From an uncultured Clostridia bacterium (GTDB lineage Bacteria > Bacillota > Clostridia > Oscillospirales > Ruminococcaceae), in assembly GCA_947625375.1 (NCBI GenBank), contig CANQOC010000019.1:1-42139 (forward strand): DNA of 42,139 nucleotides. The letters are read 5' to 3'. Below the pieces are notes generated by a model that was not told the DNA's origin, made no database searches, and was given only the letters and a program-made list of their open reading frames with translations. The position numbers and the translations under genes are program-made. Below, piece by piece: positions 23,580 to 32,063 of this stretch (position 1 is the stretch's first letter; the number at the start of each line of letters is the position of its first letter).

Positions 23580-25418
23580 TTACTCCACCGTCACGCTCTT
23601 CGCGAGGTTCCTCGGCTTATCGACGTCAAGGCCCTTTGCGCAGCTGACGTAATAACCCATCAGCTGGAGCGGCACAACCGCAAGGCTTGCGGTAAACAGG
23701 TGGTCGACGCTCGGGACATAGACCGTGAAGTCCGCCAAGTCCTCGACCGAATAGTTGCCGTAACAGGTCAAGCCCATAAGATACGCCCCGCGGCTTCTCA
23801 CCTCGACCATGTTCGACACCGTCTTTTCATAGAGCGACTCCTGCGTCAGTATGCTGATGACAAGCGTCCCATTCTCGATAAGGCTTATCGGGCCGTGCTT
23901 AAGCTCGCCCGCCGCGTATGCCTCCGAGTGGATATAGCTTATCTCCTTCATCTTAAGGCTTCCCTCAAGTCCGACCGCATAGTCGATGCCCCTGCCGATA
24001 AAGAACGCGTCCTTGACCGCGGCAAACTTCGCCGCAAACCACTGAATCCGCTCTTTGTCCTCGAGGATTTTCTCAATCTTCTGGGGAAGCGTCTCAATCT
24101 CGCCAATCAGCCTCTCATACTCCGCGCCGTCGATTTCGCCGCGCGCAAAGGCAAGCTGTATCGCGAAGAGATATCCCGCGACGAGCTGACAGCTATAGGC
24201 CTTCGTCGTTGCGACCGAAATCTCTGGGCCCGCAAGCGTATAGAAGACGTTGTCCGCCTCCCTCGCGATGCTCGAACCGACGACGTTGACGATTCCGAGG
24301 GTCCTTACCCCGCTCGCCTTCGCCATCTTAAGCGCCGCAAGACTGTCCGCCGTCTCGCCCGACTGGCTGATAATGACGACAAGGCTGCCCTCTTTAAGCT
24401 TCATCTTCCGATACCTGAACTCCGAGGCAAGCTCGACCCTCACCTGTACCGAGCTGAGCTCCTCGATGACGTACTGAACCGCCATTCCGACGTGATACGC
24501 CGAGCCGCAGGCGACAATATAAACCTGCTCGATTCCCTTAAGCTCTTCGTCCGAAAGACCGACGGTCCCGAGGTCGATTTTCCCGTCATGAAGCACCGAG
24601 TTGACGGTGTCGCGGACGGCCTTCGGCTGTTCGTGGATTTCCTTGAGCATAAAGTGCTCATATCCCGCCTTCTCCGCCGCCTCGGCGTTCCACTTGATTT
24701 CGGTGAGCTCCTTCTGGATTTCCTCGCGGTCGATGTTATAAAACGCGACCTCTCCCTTTGTAAGCTTCGCGATTTCAAGGTCGCCGACATAATAGACGTT
24801 TCTTGTGTACTTTAATATCGCCGGGACGTCCGAAGCAAGATAGCTCTCCCCGTCCGCGACGCCGATAATCATCGGGCTGTCCTTTCTTATCGCGTAAATC
24901 TCGCCGGGATAGTCCTTGAACATAAGCTCCATCGCGTACGACCCGCGGATTCTCGTCATCGCCCTCGCAAGCGCGTCGACCGGTCCGCTTTTATACTTTT
25001 TGTAATAATAGTCGACAAGCTTGACGCCGACCTCGGTGTCGGTCTGGCTTTTAAAGGTGTATCCGCTCTTCGTAAGCTTTTCGCGAAGCTCCTGATAGTT
25101 CTCGATGATTCCGTTGTGCACTCCGACGACGTTAAGGTCGTCCGAGGAGTGTGGGTGAGCGTTTGTGACCGACGGCTCGCCGTGGGTCGCCCACCTTGTG
25201 TGACCGATGCCGCAGGTGCCCGAAACCGCGCTCCCCTCGTTGGTCATCTCCCTCAGTATCTTAAGCTTGCCCTTCGCCTTGACGACCTCGACCGGACTGT
25301 CCCCGTCGCGGACCGCAAGTCCCGCCGAATCGTATCCGCGGTATTCAAGCTTTGAAAGTCCGTCCAAGAGCACCGGCGCAGCCTGCCGCCTGCCGGTGAA
25401 CCCGACTATTCCGCACAT
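23580..25418 (-). CDS. glmS: Glutamine-fructose-6-phosphate aminotransferase (isomerizing)
   Basis: This 612-residue enzyme makes glucosamine-6-phosphate from fructose-6-phosphate and glutamine, the entry step to UDP-GlcNAc and cell wall synthesis. The start MCGIVGF exposes Cys2, the glutaminase nucleophile, after Met removal. RGYDSAGLAV and GHTRWATHGEPSVTNAHPH belong to the N-terminal amidotransferase domain (1-240). Two SIS sugar isomerase domains follow: CGSAYHVGM and SQSGETADSLAALK in the first, GRGIDYAVGLEGSLKMKEISYIHSEAYAAGELKHGP in the second. The C-terminal LAKSVTVE is the invariant tail. It lies 75 bases after glmM on the same strand; both could come from one promoter. No glmS ribozyme is apparent in that short gap. 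Confidence 0.98.
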   Translation of the reverse strand: MCGIVGFTGRRQAAPVLLDGLSKLEYRGYDSAGLAVRDGDSPVEVVKAKGKLKILREMTNEGSAVSGTCGIGHTRWATHGEPSVTNAHPHSSDDLNVVGVHNGIIENYQELREKLTKSGYTFKSQTDTEVGVKLVDYYYKKYKSGPVDALARAMTRIRGSYAMELMFKDYPGEIYAIRKDSPMIIGVADGESYLASDVPAILKYTRNVYYVGDLEIAKLTKGEVAFYNIDREEIQKELTEIKWNAEAAEKAGYEHFMLKEIHEQPKAVRDTVNSVLHDGKIDLGTVGLSDEELKGIEQVYIVACGSAYHVGMAVQYVIEELSSVQVRVELASEFRYRKMKLKEGSLVVIISQSGETADSLAALKMAKASGVRTLGIVNVVGSSIAREADNVFYTLAGPEISVATTKAYSCQLVAGYLFAIQLAFARGEIDGAEYERLIGEIETLPQKIEKILEDKERIQWFAAKFAAVKDAFFIGRGIDYAVGLEGSLKMKEISYIHSEAYAAGELKHGPISLIENGTLVISILTQESLYEKTVSNMVEVRSRGAYLMGLTCYGNYSVEDLADFTVYVPSVDHLFTASLAVVPLQLMGYYVSCAKGLDVDKPRNLAKSVTVE

Positions 25419-25466
25419 AAATATCCCCGCTTTCTATAATCTTTTTACTACTTTTATTATATAAAC

Positions 25467-25494
25467 TAACTACTAACTACTAATCTCTAACAAC
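25467..25494 (+). repeat. Four tandem heptamers in the glmM-glmS gap
   Basis: Four 7-base units in phase (TAACTAC twice, TAATCTC, TAACAAC) fill the gap up to the stop codon of glmM; the last base belongs to that stop. They match the TANYNTC/TANYNAC style of the other arrays, here with A in place of T at position 6 in three units. Confidence 0.6.
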
Positions 25495-26879
25495 TATACG
25501 GCATAACCCTTTTTCTTTATCACGTCGACAATCCCGCCGACAAGCTTTTTACAGAACTCCTCGGTCTCGGCCTCTGCCATAACCCTTATGAGCGGCTCTG
25601 TCCCGCTCTCGCGCACAAGGATTCGCCCGCTGTCGCCGACCTCTTCCTCCGCCGCCCTGACGGCTGCTTTAACGTCTGCGTCGCCGAGCGCCTCCGCCTT
25701 GTCCCGAACCTTTACGTTCACAAGTATCTGCGGATAGACGGTCAGCCCCGCGCAAAGCTCGCTCATCTTTTTCTTCGACGCAAGCATAACCTCCATAAGC
25801 TTCAGGCTCGTAAGGATTCCGTCGCCGGTCGAGGCGTATTTGGTGAAAATAATGTGCCCCGACTGCTCCCCGCCGATGCGGCAGCCGTTTTTCTGCATGT
25901 ATTCATAAACATATTTGTCCCCGACGGCGGTCTTGGCATAGCCGATTCCGACCTCGTCGAGCGCCTTGTAAAGTCCGAAGTTCGACATCACCGTCGTGAC
26001 GACGGTGTTCGTCAGGAGCTTTCCGCGGTCCTTCATATACTTGCTGTATACATAGAGAATGTGGTCGCCGGTGACGACGTTTCCCTTTTCGTCGACACAA
26101 AGACACCTGTCCGCGTCGCCGTCATAGGCAAAGCCGATGTCGAGACCGTTTTCGACGACGAATTTCTGCAGATTCTCGATATGAGTCGAGCCGACGCCGT
26201 TGTTGATGTTGAGTCCGTCCGGCTCCGCGCCGATGACGTATGTCTTTGCGCCGAGGGCGTCGAAGACCGACTTCGCGATGTTCCAGCTCGACCCGTTCGC
26301 ACAGTCGAGACCGACCCTCATTCCCCTGAACGAATAAATCCCGAGGGAAATAAGATAGCCGATATAGCGGTTGCGCCCGGCGACATAGTCGACCGTCCGA
26401 CCGATTTTTTCGCGATAGGCATAGGGCAGCTCGGTATACGTCTCCCCAAATACGGTGAATTCTCCGTCGATATACCCCTCAATCAGCGAGATGGTGTATT
26501 CGTCCATCTTTTCGCCGGCCGAGTTGATAAGCTTGATTCCGTTGTCGTAATAGGGGTTGTGACTCGCCGAAATCATGATTCCGCAGTCGAAATCGTCGGT
26601 TTTCGCGATATAAGCGACCGACGGCGTCGTCGTGACGTGCAGAAGATATGCGTCTGCGCCCGAGGCGGTAATCCCCGCGACAAGCGCGTATTCAAACATA
26701 TAGCTCGAGCGGCGGGTGTCCTTTCCGATAAGGATTCTCGCCGATTCGGGCGAGCCGGCGCGCCGCTTTGTTTCGGTACAGTACCACCCTAAAAATCTTC
26801 CGACCTTAAAGGCGTGGTCCGCCGTCAACCCGACGTTGGCCTCGCCCCTGAATCCGTCGGTGCCAAAATACTTTCCCAT
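25494..26879 (-). CDS. glmM: Phosphoglucosamine mutase
   Basis: This 461-residue enzyme converts glucosamine-6-phosphate to glucosamine-1-phosphate, the step after GlmS. It starts MGKYFGTDGFRGEANVGLT. The phosphorylated serine is in ISASHNPYYDNGIKLI (about residue 100). The metal loop is YDGDADRCL (about 240), the sugar loop GEQSGH (about 325) and the phosphate-binding RESGTEPLIRVMAE near the C-terminus. An ATG three codons upstream is almost fused to the AAAGGA ribosome binding site; the ATG at 26879 is ten bases from it and gives the usual N-terminus. It is transcribed from a strong promoter toward glmS, linking two consecutive steps. Confidence 0.97.
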   Translation of the reverse strand: MGKYFGTDGFRGEANVGLTADHAFKVGRFLGWYCTETKRRAGSPESARILIGKDTRRSSYMFEYALVAGITASGADAYLLHVTTTPSVAYIAKTDDFDCGIMISASHNPYYDNGIKLINSAGEKMDEYTISLIEGYIDGEFTVFGETYTELPYAYREKIGRTVDYVAGRNRYIGYLISLGIYSFRGMRVGLDCANGSSWNIAKSVFDALGAKTYVIGAEPDGLNINNGVGSTHIENLQKFVVENGLDIGFAYDGDADRCLCVDEKGNVVTGDHILYVYSKYMKDRGKLLTNTVVTTVMSNFGLYKALDEVGIGYAKTAVGDKYVYEYMQKNGCRIGGEQSGHIIFTKYASTGDGILTSLKLMEVMLASKKKMSELCAGLTVYPQILVNVKVRDKAEALGDADVKAAVRAAEEEVGDSGRILVRESGTEPLIRVMAEAETEEFCKKLVGGIVDVIKKKGYAV

Positions 26880-26932
26880 CAGTCTCATTTCCTTTCATCA
26901 TGCGCATACCCGCGCATTATACATTTACAGAT

Positions 26933-26961
26933 ATTATATTATAGTTGAAAGAAAAAGTCAA
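26933..26961 (-). promoter_or_regulatory. Promoter of glmM(-glmS)
   Basis: On the minus strand TTGACT (26956-26961) and TATAAT (26933-26938) are 17 bases apart. A second overlapping TATAAT five bases upstream has too short a spacer. This promoter and the hairpin string beyond it account for most of the 539-base gap between glmM and ftsZ. Confidence 0.82.
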
Positions 26962-27030
26962 CATAAAAACGCAACCGGCCATGTAAAACACCCAAAAACA
27001 AAAGTTTTCCGTCCACCCTTTTCCAAAAGT

Positions 27031-27294
27031 GCTTGCCGTGCAAGCCGGTTTTGTTCCTGCTCGACCGCCCTCGCGATACCGAACCGCTTCGGTTGTCTTG
27101 CAGACAAAACCGGCGTGCACCGGTCCAGAGGCGAGTAGCCTCTGGTCGCGCTCCGCAGAGCGCGAAATCTCTTTACGAAGTGCGCTCCGCAAGGGGTGAA
27201 TTGCAAAAACAATCCTGTGAATTGTTTTTGCAAGAGGGGTCGCCCTGCAAGAGAGGGCGACCCCTTATGATTCCGTCATGCGACAGCATGACGG
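27031..27294. repeat. String of consecutive perfect hairpins
   Basis: At least seven inverted repeats follow one another. They are GCTTGC-CGT-GCAAGC (27031-27045); outer arms CCGGTTTTGT/ACAAAACCGG (27045-27113) enclosing AACCG-CTT-CGGTT (27082-27094); CCAGAGGC/GCCTCTGG (27125-27145); CGCGCTC/GAGCGCG (27147-27164); 13-bp arms starting TTGCAAAAAC (27201-27233); 11-bp arms GGGGTCGCCCT/AGGGCGACCCC (27236-27264); and CCGTCATGC/GCATGACGG (27273-27294). No plausible protein or known RNA family is seen. The region lies between the glmM promoter and the ftsZ terminator. Confidence 0.8.
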
Positions 27295-27310
27295 CACCTA
27301 CGCCCTATCA

Positions 27311-27377
27311 GAAAACAGAAGTCAGACTGTCAGATGTCAGAAGCAAATCTGCCTTCTGTTCTCTCATTTCTGCCATC
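27311..27377. repeat. Inverted pair of heptamer arrays
   Basis: From 27311 to 27346 the heptamers run on the minus strand (plus-strand units such as GAAGTCA and GATGTCA, one of them eight bases long). From 27350 to 27377 four heptamers run on the plus strand (TGCCTTC, TGTTCTC, TCATTTC, TGCCATC). The two halves face each other and abut the ftsZ terminator. Confidence 0.65.
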
Positions 27378-27378
27378 T

Positions 27379-27405
27379 GAAAAAAGCGGCTGCTTTCGCA
27401 ACCGC
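27379..27405 (-). terminator. Terminator of the dcw operon after ftsZ
   Basis: On the minus strand GGCGGTTGC and GCAGCCGC pair around GAAA with one mismatch and run into six T. It lies about 22 bases after the ftsZ stop codon. Confidence 0.85.
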
Positions 27406-27427
27406 CTTTGGCTGTAATCAAAACGAT

Positions 27428-28498
27428 TTACTTGTTGAGGAATCCCCAGAGGTTGTCATAGAACGGGTCGCCGGTCTTGCCGGTGTGCTGTTCCTCGCCC
27501 TCTGCCGAAGGCTCGTCCTCCGCCTCTGCCTCGGGCTCCGGCTGATATTCGTCGAAGTCCGCCGCGATGACGATAAGGTCGATGGCGTCGTTGAGGTCCT
27601 CCTTGAAGTCCGCGCCGAAGATAAGGTTCACGTCCTCGGCGGCCGCCTTCGTGATGGTGTCGGTGAGTTCCGCAATCTCTCCCGCAACGATGTCCTCCGA
27701 CATCGTGATGTTGATGAGAAGCCTTCTTGAACCCTTGATTGAGGTTTCGAGAAGCGGACTCGATATAACCTGCTGCACTGCGTCGGCAACCTTGTCCTTG
27801 CCCTCGCCGTGTCCGATTGCCATGTGCGCATATCCCGCGTCTTTCATAATCGTCTGGACGTCGGCAAAGTCGACGTTGATTTCGCCGTGCCTCAGAATAA
27901 GCTCGGTCACCGAGAGGACAGCTGTCTTAAGTATGTCGTCGGCAAGGGCAAACGACTGCCTCATCGTAAGGTTTTCCTTGCCGGTCAAAAGCTTCTGGTT
28001 CGGAATGACAACAAGCGAGTCGACATTTTTAAGGAGAGCGTCGATTCCCCGCTCGGCCTGCGCAAGCTTTTTCGCGCCCTCGAACATAAAGGGTTTTGTC
28101 ACGACCGCGACGGTGAGTATCCCCATATCTCTCGCGATTTCGGCGACAACCGGCGCCGCGCCCGTTCCAGTTCCGCCGCCCATTCCGGCGGTGATGAAAA
28201 TCATGTCCGCGCCCTTGAGTGCGTCACAGATTTCGTCCTTCGACTCCTGCGCCGCGCCCTCGCCGACCTCGGGACGTCCGCCCGCGCCGAGACCGTGCGT
28301 AAGCTTCTGCCCAATCTGAATCTTCTGGGTCGCCTTCGAGTTCTTGAGCGCCTGTGCGTCGGTATTGACGGCGATATACTCGACATTCTGGATACCGGTG
28401 GACACAATACAGTTAAGCGCGTTGCCTCCGCCGCCGCCTACGCCAACGACCTTTATCTTAGCAAGGTCAATTCCTTCGTTTTCCATAATGAATCCCAT
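27428..28498 (-). CDS. ftsZ: Cell division protein FtsZ
   Basis: This 356-residue tubulin-like GTPase forms the division ring. The N-terminal GTPase domain has KVVGVGGGGGNALN, NTDAQAL and the tubulin signature GMGGGTGTGAAP (about residue 105-117). The T7 loop NVDFADV follows, and then the C-terminal tubulin fold to about residue 315. A short acidic linker leads to the C-terminal tail DNLWGFLNK, where FtsZ partners usually bind. The tail is less standard than the common IPxFLR form. The ATG at 28498 has GGAGG eight bases upstream; the frame extends 31 codons further but lacks a binding site there. It is the last gene of the dcw cluster and may also have its own promoter. Confidence 0.98.
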   Translation of the reverse strand: MGFIMENEGIDLAKIKVVGVGGGGGNALNCIVSTGIQNVEYIAVNTDAQALKNSKATQKIQIGQKLTHGLGAGGRPEVGEGAAQESKDEICDALKGADMIFITAGMGGGTGTGAAPVVAEIARDMGILTVAVVTKPFMFEGAKKLAQAERGIDALLKNVDSLVVIPNQKLLTGKENLTMRQSFALADDILKTAVLSVTELILRHGEINVDFADVQTIMKDAGYAHMAIGHGEGKDKVADAVQQVISSPLLETSIKGSRRLLINITMSEDIVAGEIAELTDTITKAAAEDVNLIFGADFKEDLNDAIDLIVIAADFDEYQPEPEAEAEDEPSAEGEEQHTGKTGDPFYDNLWGFLNK

Positions 28499-28559
28499 TT
28501 TTCCATCCTCCAATATCCATATATAATCATTTAAAAGATGTGCAAAAACTAAATATAGT

Positions 28560-28591
28560 ATTATAGTAGCACAAAAAATCCGTTTTGGCAA
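28560..28591 (-). promoter_or_regulatory. Possible internal promoter before ftsZ
   Basis: A perfect TATAAT (28560-28565, minus strand) lies in the 132-base AT-rich gap between ftsQ and ftsZ. The only TTGCCA-like -35 box (28586-28591) is 20 bases away, longer than ideal. Confidence 0.4.
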
Positions 28592-28630
28592 TAGGTTTTT
28601 AGAATAAATTTAAGGAAAGTTTTATCAATT

Positions 28631-29524
28631 TTAGTCGCCCTGACCGTCTTCGGCCCCTTCGCCGTCTCCGCTGTCGGTTTCGGGGGCGTTCTGGGCCGCG
28701 TTCTGCTCCGCCTCGCGCTCCTGTTCCGTAAGCTCCATGTCCTCCTTGCGGATAAACGACGCGCCCGCCGCCGAGCTGTGATAGATAACCGTTCCCTCCG
28801 CCTCGGGTTCAAGGTTGTTCTCGATGAGCGCCGAGACATACTTAAGCTTGTACTCATAGTCGAGCGAGCTTCCGAAGTCGACCTCAATCCGCCCGTCATA
28901 TATCATGACGATGTTCGTTCTGTCGGTGATGTCGATTTCGGTGATTTTGTCGGGACATATTTCGTCGATTGCCTCTAATAAGTCAAGAATGATGTCCCGC
29001 TTCGTCTCGTCGGCCGACTCGAAGTCCTCGCCGAGCGCGACGTTCACAAGCTCCATTCCCTTAATCTGGATAAGTCCCGCCCGCGCCCCTAACTGTTCGG
29101 TTTCAAGGTATCTGCCGCCCTTCGTGATGACCGCATACCTCGAACCCTCGTACTCGCAGCAGGCATAAGCCTTTGCCTCAGTGACCTCGATGATGAATTT
29201 GTCCGGAAGTTTCCGGCGGAGCGATATGTCGTCGATGTAGATGAGTCCGCTCTTGATTCTCTCCGCCGTCTTCTTAAGGTTGATTCCGTACATATTCCGC
29301 CCGTACCGAAGGTTGCCGGCGTTCAGAATCTGGTCGTTCGTATAGATGCTGTTCCCGCTGATGTCGTATTCGTTTATCCTAAAGAGAACGGTCCGCGAAA
29401 GAATGAGAAAGAGCACCACCGCCGCCGCGATAAAAAGCGCATAGTGCAGCGTAAGGTTCCTGCGCCGCCTTCTCGGCCTCTGCGGGCGGGGCGGCTCGCT
29501 CTGTACCTTGACAACGTCCCTCAT
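28631..29524 (-). CDS. ftsQ: Cell division protein FtsQ/DivIB
   Basis: This 297-residue single-pass membrane protein belongs to the divisome core with FtsL and FtsB/DivIC. An Arg/Pro-rich cytoplasmic N-terminus (1-23) is followed by a transmembrane helix at about 27-47, then a POTRA domain (FRINEYDISGNSIYTNDQILNAG, about 48-118) and the beta domain with YAVITKGGRYLE. The C-terminus after about residue 260 is an acidic, Gln/Ala-rich low-complexity tail. AAAGGA precedes the ATG. It lies 17 bases after murA and 132 bases before ftsZ in the dcw cluster. The family is variable in sequence, so the assignment rests on the domain order and on position. Confidence 0.93.
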   Translation of the reverse strand: MRDVVKVQSEPPRPQRPRRRRRNLTLHYALFIAAAVVLFLILSRTVLFRINEYDISGNSIYTNDQILNAGNLRYGRNMYGINLKKTAERIKSGLIYIDDISLRRKLPDKFIIEVTEAKAYACCEYEGSRYAVITKGGRYLETEQLGARAGLIQIKGMELVNVALGEDFESADETKRDIILDLLEAIDEICPDKITEIDITDRTNIVMIYDGRIEVDFGSSLDYEYKLKYVSALIENNLEPEAEGTVIYHSSAAGASFIRKEDMELTEQEREAEQNAAQNAPETDSGDGEGAEDGQGD

Positions 29525-29541
29525 TCTTCACACGTCCTTTC

Positions 29542-30801
29542 CTAAGCTCTTCTGATTTTCGCGCCGATGCTCCGAAGTGCCGTCTCTATCGACTCGTATC
29601 CCCTGTCGATATAATTGAGGTTCGAGACGGCTGTCGTTCCGTCTGCCGCAAGTCCCGCGACAACAAGCGCCGCGCCCGCGCGAAGGTCCGCGGCGACCGT
29701 CGCCGCACCCGAGAGCTTCGGCACTCCCTCGATTACCGCGACCTTTCCCTCGGCCTTGATGTCCGCGCCCATTCTCAAAAGCTCCGGCGCGGCCCTGAAT
29801 CTGTTCTCAAAGATGTTCTCGACGATGACCGACGTCCCCTTTGCCCTTGTCAGTACCGCCATAACTATAGGCTGACAGTCGGTCGGGAACCCGGGATAGG
29901 GCGTCGTCCTCAGGGTCTTGACCGCACAGAGCGGCTTTTTCGCGCTGATGTAAATTCTGTCCGAATAAGGGTATACGCTGCACCCCATCTGTTCATAAAC
30001 CGACACCGTCGAATACATATCCGAAGGTCTTACGCCGCGGAGCATAAGCTCGCCGCCGGTGATTGCCGCCGCGCCCATATATGTCGCCGCGACGATTCTG
30101 TCCGGCATAACGCTGAATTCACAGCCGTGAAGTCCTCCGACTCCTTTAATCGACACCGTCGAGCTTCCGTGTCCCGAAATGCTTGCGCCGCAGGCGTTGA
30201 GGAACTCCGCGAGGTCAGAAATCTCGGGTTCTCTCGCCGCATTTCTGATGACCGTCTCGCCGCTGCCGATTACCGCCGCGAGCATGATGTTCTCGGTCGC
30301 CCCGACCGAAGGAAGCGGAAGAGTGATGTCCGCGCCGGTGACCGCCCCCGAAAACGAGCAGTCCAAAACGCCGTGGTCCTCCGAAATCCTTGCGCCGAGC
30401 TTTTTAAGTCCCGAAAGATGAATGTCAATCGGCCTCGGCCCAAGCTCGCACCCTCCCGGGAACGACAGCCGGCACCGCCTCAGTCTCCCGAGAATCGCCC
30501 CGAGGAACACAATCGACGAGCGCATCTCGCGCATAAGTCCCTCGCTGATTTCATAGTCCGAGATGCTCCTTGCGTCGACCTCGAGGACGTCTCCCTCGCG
30601 GCCGCACCTGCACCCGAGCGAGCGCAGAATCCTGCACGAAGCATAGACGTCCGAAAGCTCGGGACAGTTATGTATCCTGCATACCCCTCCCGACAAAAGC
30701 GCCCCCGCCAGAACCGGCAGGACGCTGTTCTTTGCGCCGTGCACACCTATTTCGCCGCAGATTTTCCTGCCGCCCTCTATGTAAAGCCTCGATTCAGTCA
30801 C
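29542..30801 (-). CDS. murA: UDP-N-acetylglucosamine 1-carboxyvinyltransferase
   Basis: This 419-residue enzyme transfers enolpyruvate from PEP to UDP-GlcNAc, the first committed step of peptidoglycan synthesis. The start contains GGRKICGEIGVHGAKNSVLPVLAG with the conserved Lys-Asn pair. The catalytic loop PGGCELGPRPIDIH carries Cys118, the residue attacked by fosfomycin. PYPGFPTDCQPIVMAVL and the terminal YIDRGYESIETALRSIGAKI are further family marks. The start codon is GTG at 30801 with AAGGGGAAA upstream. MurA inside the dcw cluster, between murG and ftsQ, is a clostridial arrangement. A second murA copy is common in Firmicutes but cannot be seen in this window. Confidence 0.97.
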   Translation of the reverse strand: MTESRLYIEGGRKICGEIGVHGAKNSVLPVLAGALLSGGVCRIHNCPELSDVYASCRILRSLGCRCGREGDVLEVDARSISDYEISEGLMREMRSSIVFLGAILGRLRRCRLSFPGGCELGPRPIDIHLSGLKKLGARISEDHGVLDCSFSGAVTGADITLPLPSVGATENIMLAAVIGSGETVIRNAAREPEISDLAEFLNACGASISGHGSSTVSIKGVGGLHGCEFSVMPDRIVAATYMGAAAITGGELMLRGVRPSDMYSTVSVYEQMGCSVYPYSDRIYISAKKPLCAVKTLRTTPYPGFPTDCQPIVMAVLTRAKGTSVIVENIFENRFRAAPELLRMGADIKAEGKVAVIEGVPKLSGAATVAADLRAGAALVVAGLAADGTTAVSNLNYIDRGYESIETALRSIGAKIRRA

Positions 30802-30899
30802 CGCAATTTCCCCTTCTTCAGCACATTATGCTTCTTTCTTCGTTGCATAATATGTCAAAGAAAGCTCTGCGGTTACTTATAGGTTATGAGTATGTCATC

Positions 30900-32039
30900 T
30901 CACCGCAGCTCCTCTTCGATGACCTTCCAGATTCGCTCCGGGGTGTCCTTGATGAACTGCTCGCTCGCGTGCGCCGACATTTCGCCGAGCGCGTGCGGGT
31001 CCCTGATTAAGTCCGAAGCGGTCTTTGCGATAAGTCCCGGGGTGATGTCCTTTTGCTCATAAAGCACCGCCGCCCCCGCGCTCTGCAGCACAAGACCGTT
31101 GTAATACTGATGATTTTCGGCGAGATAGGGCGACGGAATGAGTATCGACGCCTTTCCCTCCGCCTCGATTTCGGTCAGCGCGCCCATTCCGCAGCGGCTT
31201 ATAATAAGGTCCGCCGCCGCCATACAGGTCGGCATGTTGTCAATATATTCCCTGACGATGAAATTCGGGTGCTCCGAAAGGACGATGTTCTTCTCCCTAA
31301 GACGCCCCTCGAATTCCTCGCGGTTGTTCTTTCCGAACGAATGAATAAGGCTGACCTTCGCGCCGCTCGATATAGACCACTCCATAAGCTCGAGCGCCGC
31401 CTCGTTGATTGCCCTTGCGCCAAGGCTCCCGCCGGTCGAGAGGATACAGACCGTATTCTCATCGAGGCCGAGCGCCCTCTTCGCGTCCTCCTTCGGAGGC
31501 TTCTCCTCCGAAAATCCCTTTCTGACCGGAAGACCCGTCACGACGCACTTGCCTCTGTATTCCTCGTCGATTCTCTCCGCCGCCTTCGAGACCGTAAGCA
31601 TAATCCCGTCGACGTGCGGCGCGAGGATTTTTGTCGTAAGTCCCGGAAAAGCGTTCTGCTCGTGGATAAGCGTTTTCACGCCCATCTTCGCCGCCTCGCG
31701 GACAATCGGCGCGCAGACATATCCGCCCGTGCCGATGACGATGTCGGGTCTGAAGTCCCTGATTATCCTTTTGCACTTATGCCCCGCGGTCAGAAGATAC
31801 GAAGCCGCCTTGATGTTTCTCGCGACGTTTTTGAGCGAAAGGTGCCGCTGGAGTCCCGCGACCTTTACCGACGCGTATTTAAACCCCGCGTTCTCGACAA
31901 GCCTGTGCTCCATTCCGTCCGGCGTACCGACATATAAGAATTCGGCGTCCGGTCTGTTCTCTTTGATGATTTCGGATATCGCGAGCGCCGGATTGACGTG
32001 TCCCGCCGAGCCGCCTCCCGAAAGAATAACCCTGAGCAT
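30900..32039 (-). CDS. murG: UDP-N-acetylglucosamine-N-acetylmuramyl-(pentapeptide) pyrophosphoryl-undecaprenol N-acetylglucosamine transferase
   Basis: This 379-residue GT28 glycosyltransferase makes lipid II from lipid I at the inner membrane face. The glycine loop ILSGGGSAGHVNPALAI at the N-terminus is the acceptor-side motif. TGGYVCAPIVREA and HEQNAFPGLTTKIL follow. In the C-terminal domain STGGSLGARAIN and ISRCGMGALTEIEAEGKASILIPSPYLAENHQ form the UDP-GlcNAc site. The ATG at 32039 has GGAGAGGG close upstream; the frame reaches back five codons to a TTG that would overlap this site. It lies 24 bases after ftsW. The 98-base gap to murA holds an inverted repeat, ATTATGC (30825-30831) with GCATAAT (30845-30851). 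Confidence 0.97.
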   Translation of the reverse strand: MLRVILSGGGSAGHVNPALAISEIIKENRPDAEFLYVGTPDGMEHRLVENAGFKYASVKVAGLQRHLSLKNVARNIKAASYLLTAGHKCKRIIRDFRPDIVIGTGGYVCAPIVREAAKMGVKTLIHEQNAFPGLTTKILAPHVDGIMLTVSKAAERIDEEYRGKCVVTGLPVRKGFSEEKPPKEDAKRALGLDENTVCILSTGGSLGARAINEAALELMEWSISSGAKVSLIHSFGKNNREEFEGRLREKNIVLSEHPNFIVREYIDNMPTCMAAADLIISRCGMGALTEIEAEGKASILIPSPYLAENHQYYNGLVLQSAGAAVLYEQKDITPGLIAKTASDLIRDPHALGEMSAHASEQFIKDTPERIWKVIEEELR

Positions 32040-32063
32040 AAAATCCCTCTCCAATCAAAATCG

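Noticed and set aside
25419..25493. glmS ribozyme
   Set aside because: The gap between glmM and glmS is only 75 bases, AT-rich and partly heptamer repeats; the ribozyme core needs well over 100 bases and none of its conserved segments were seen.
30825..30851. Promoter for murA at the TTGACA in the murG-murA gap
   Set aside because: A TTGACA is present, but it lies downstream of the murA stop direction relative to a start, drives toward murG, and no -10 box lies 16-18 bases from it. The overlapping ATTATGC/GCATAAT inverted repeat is mentioned under murG only.
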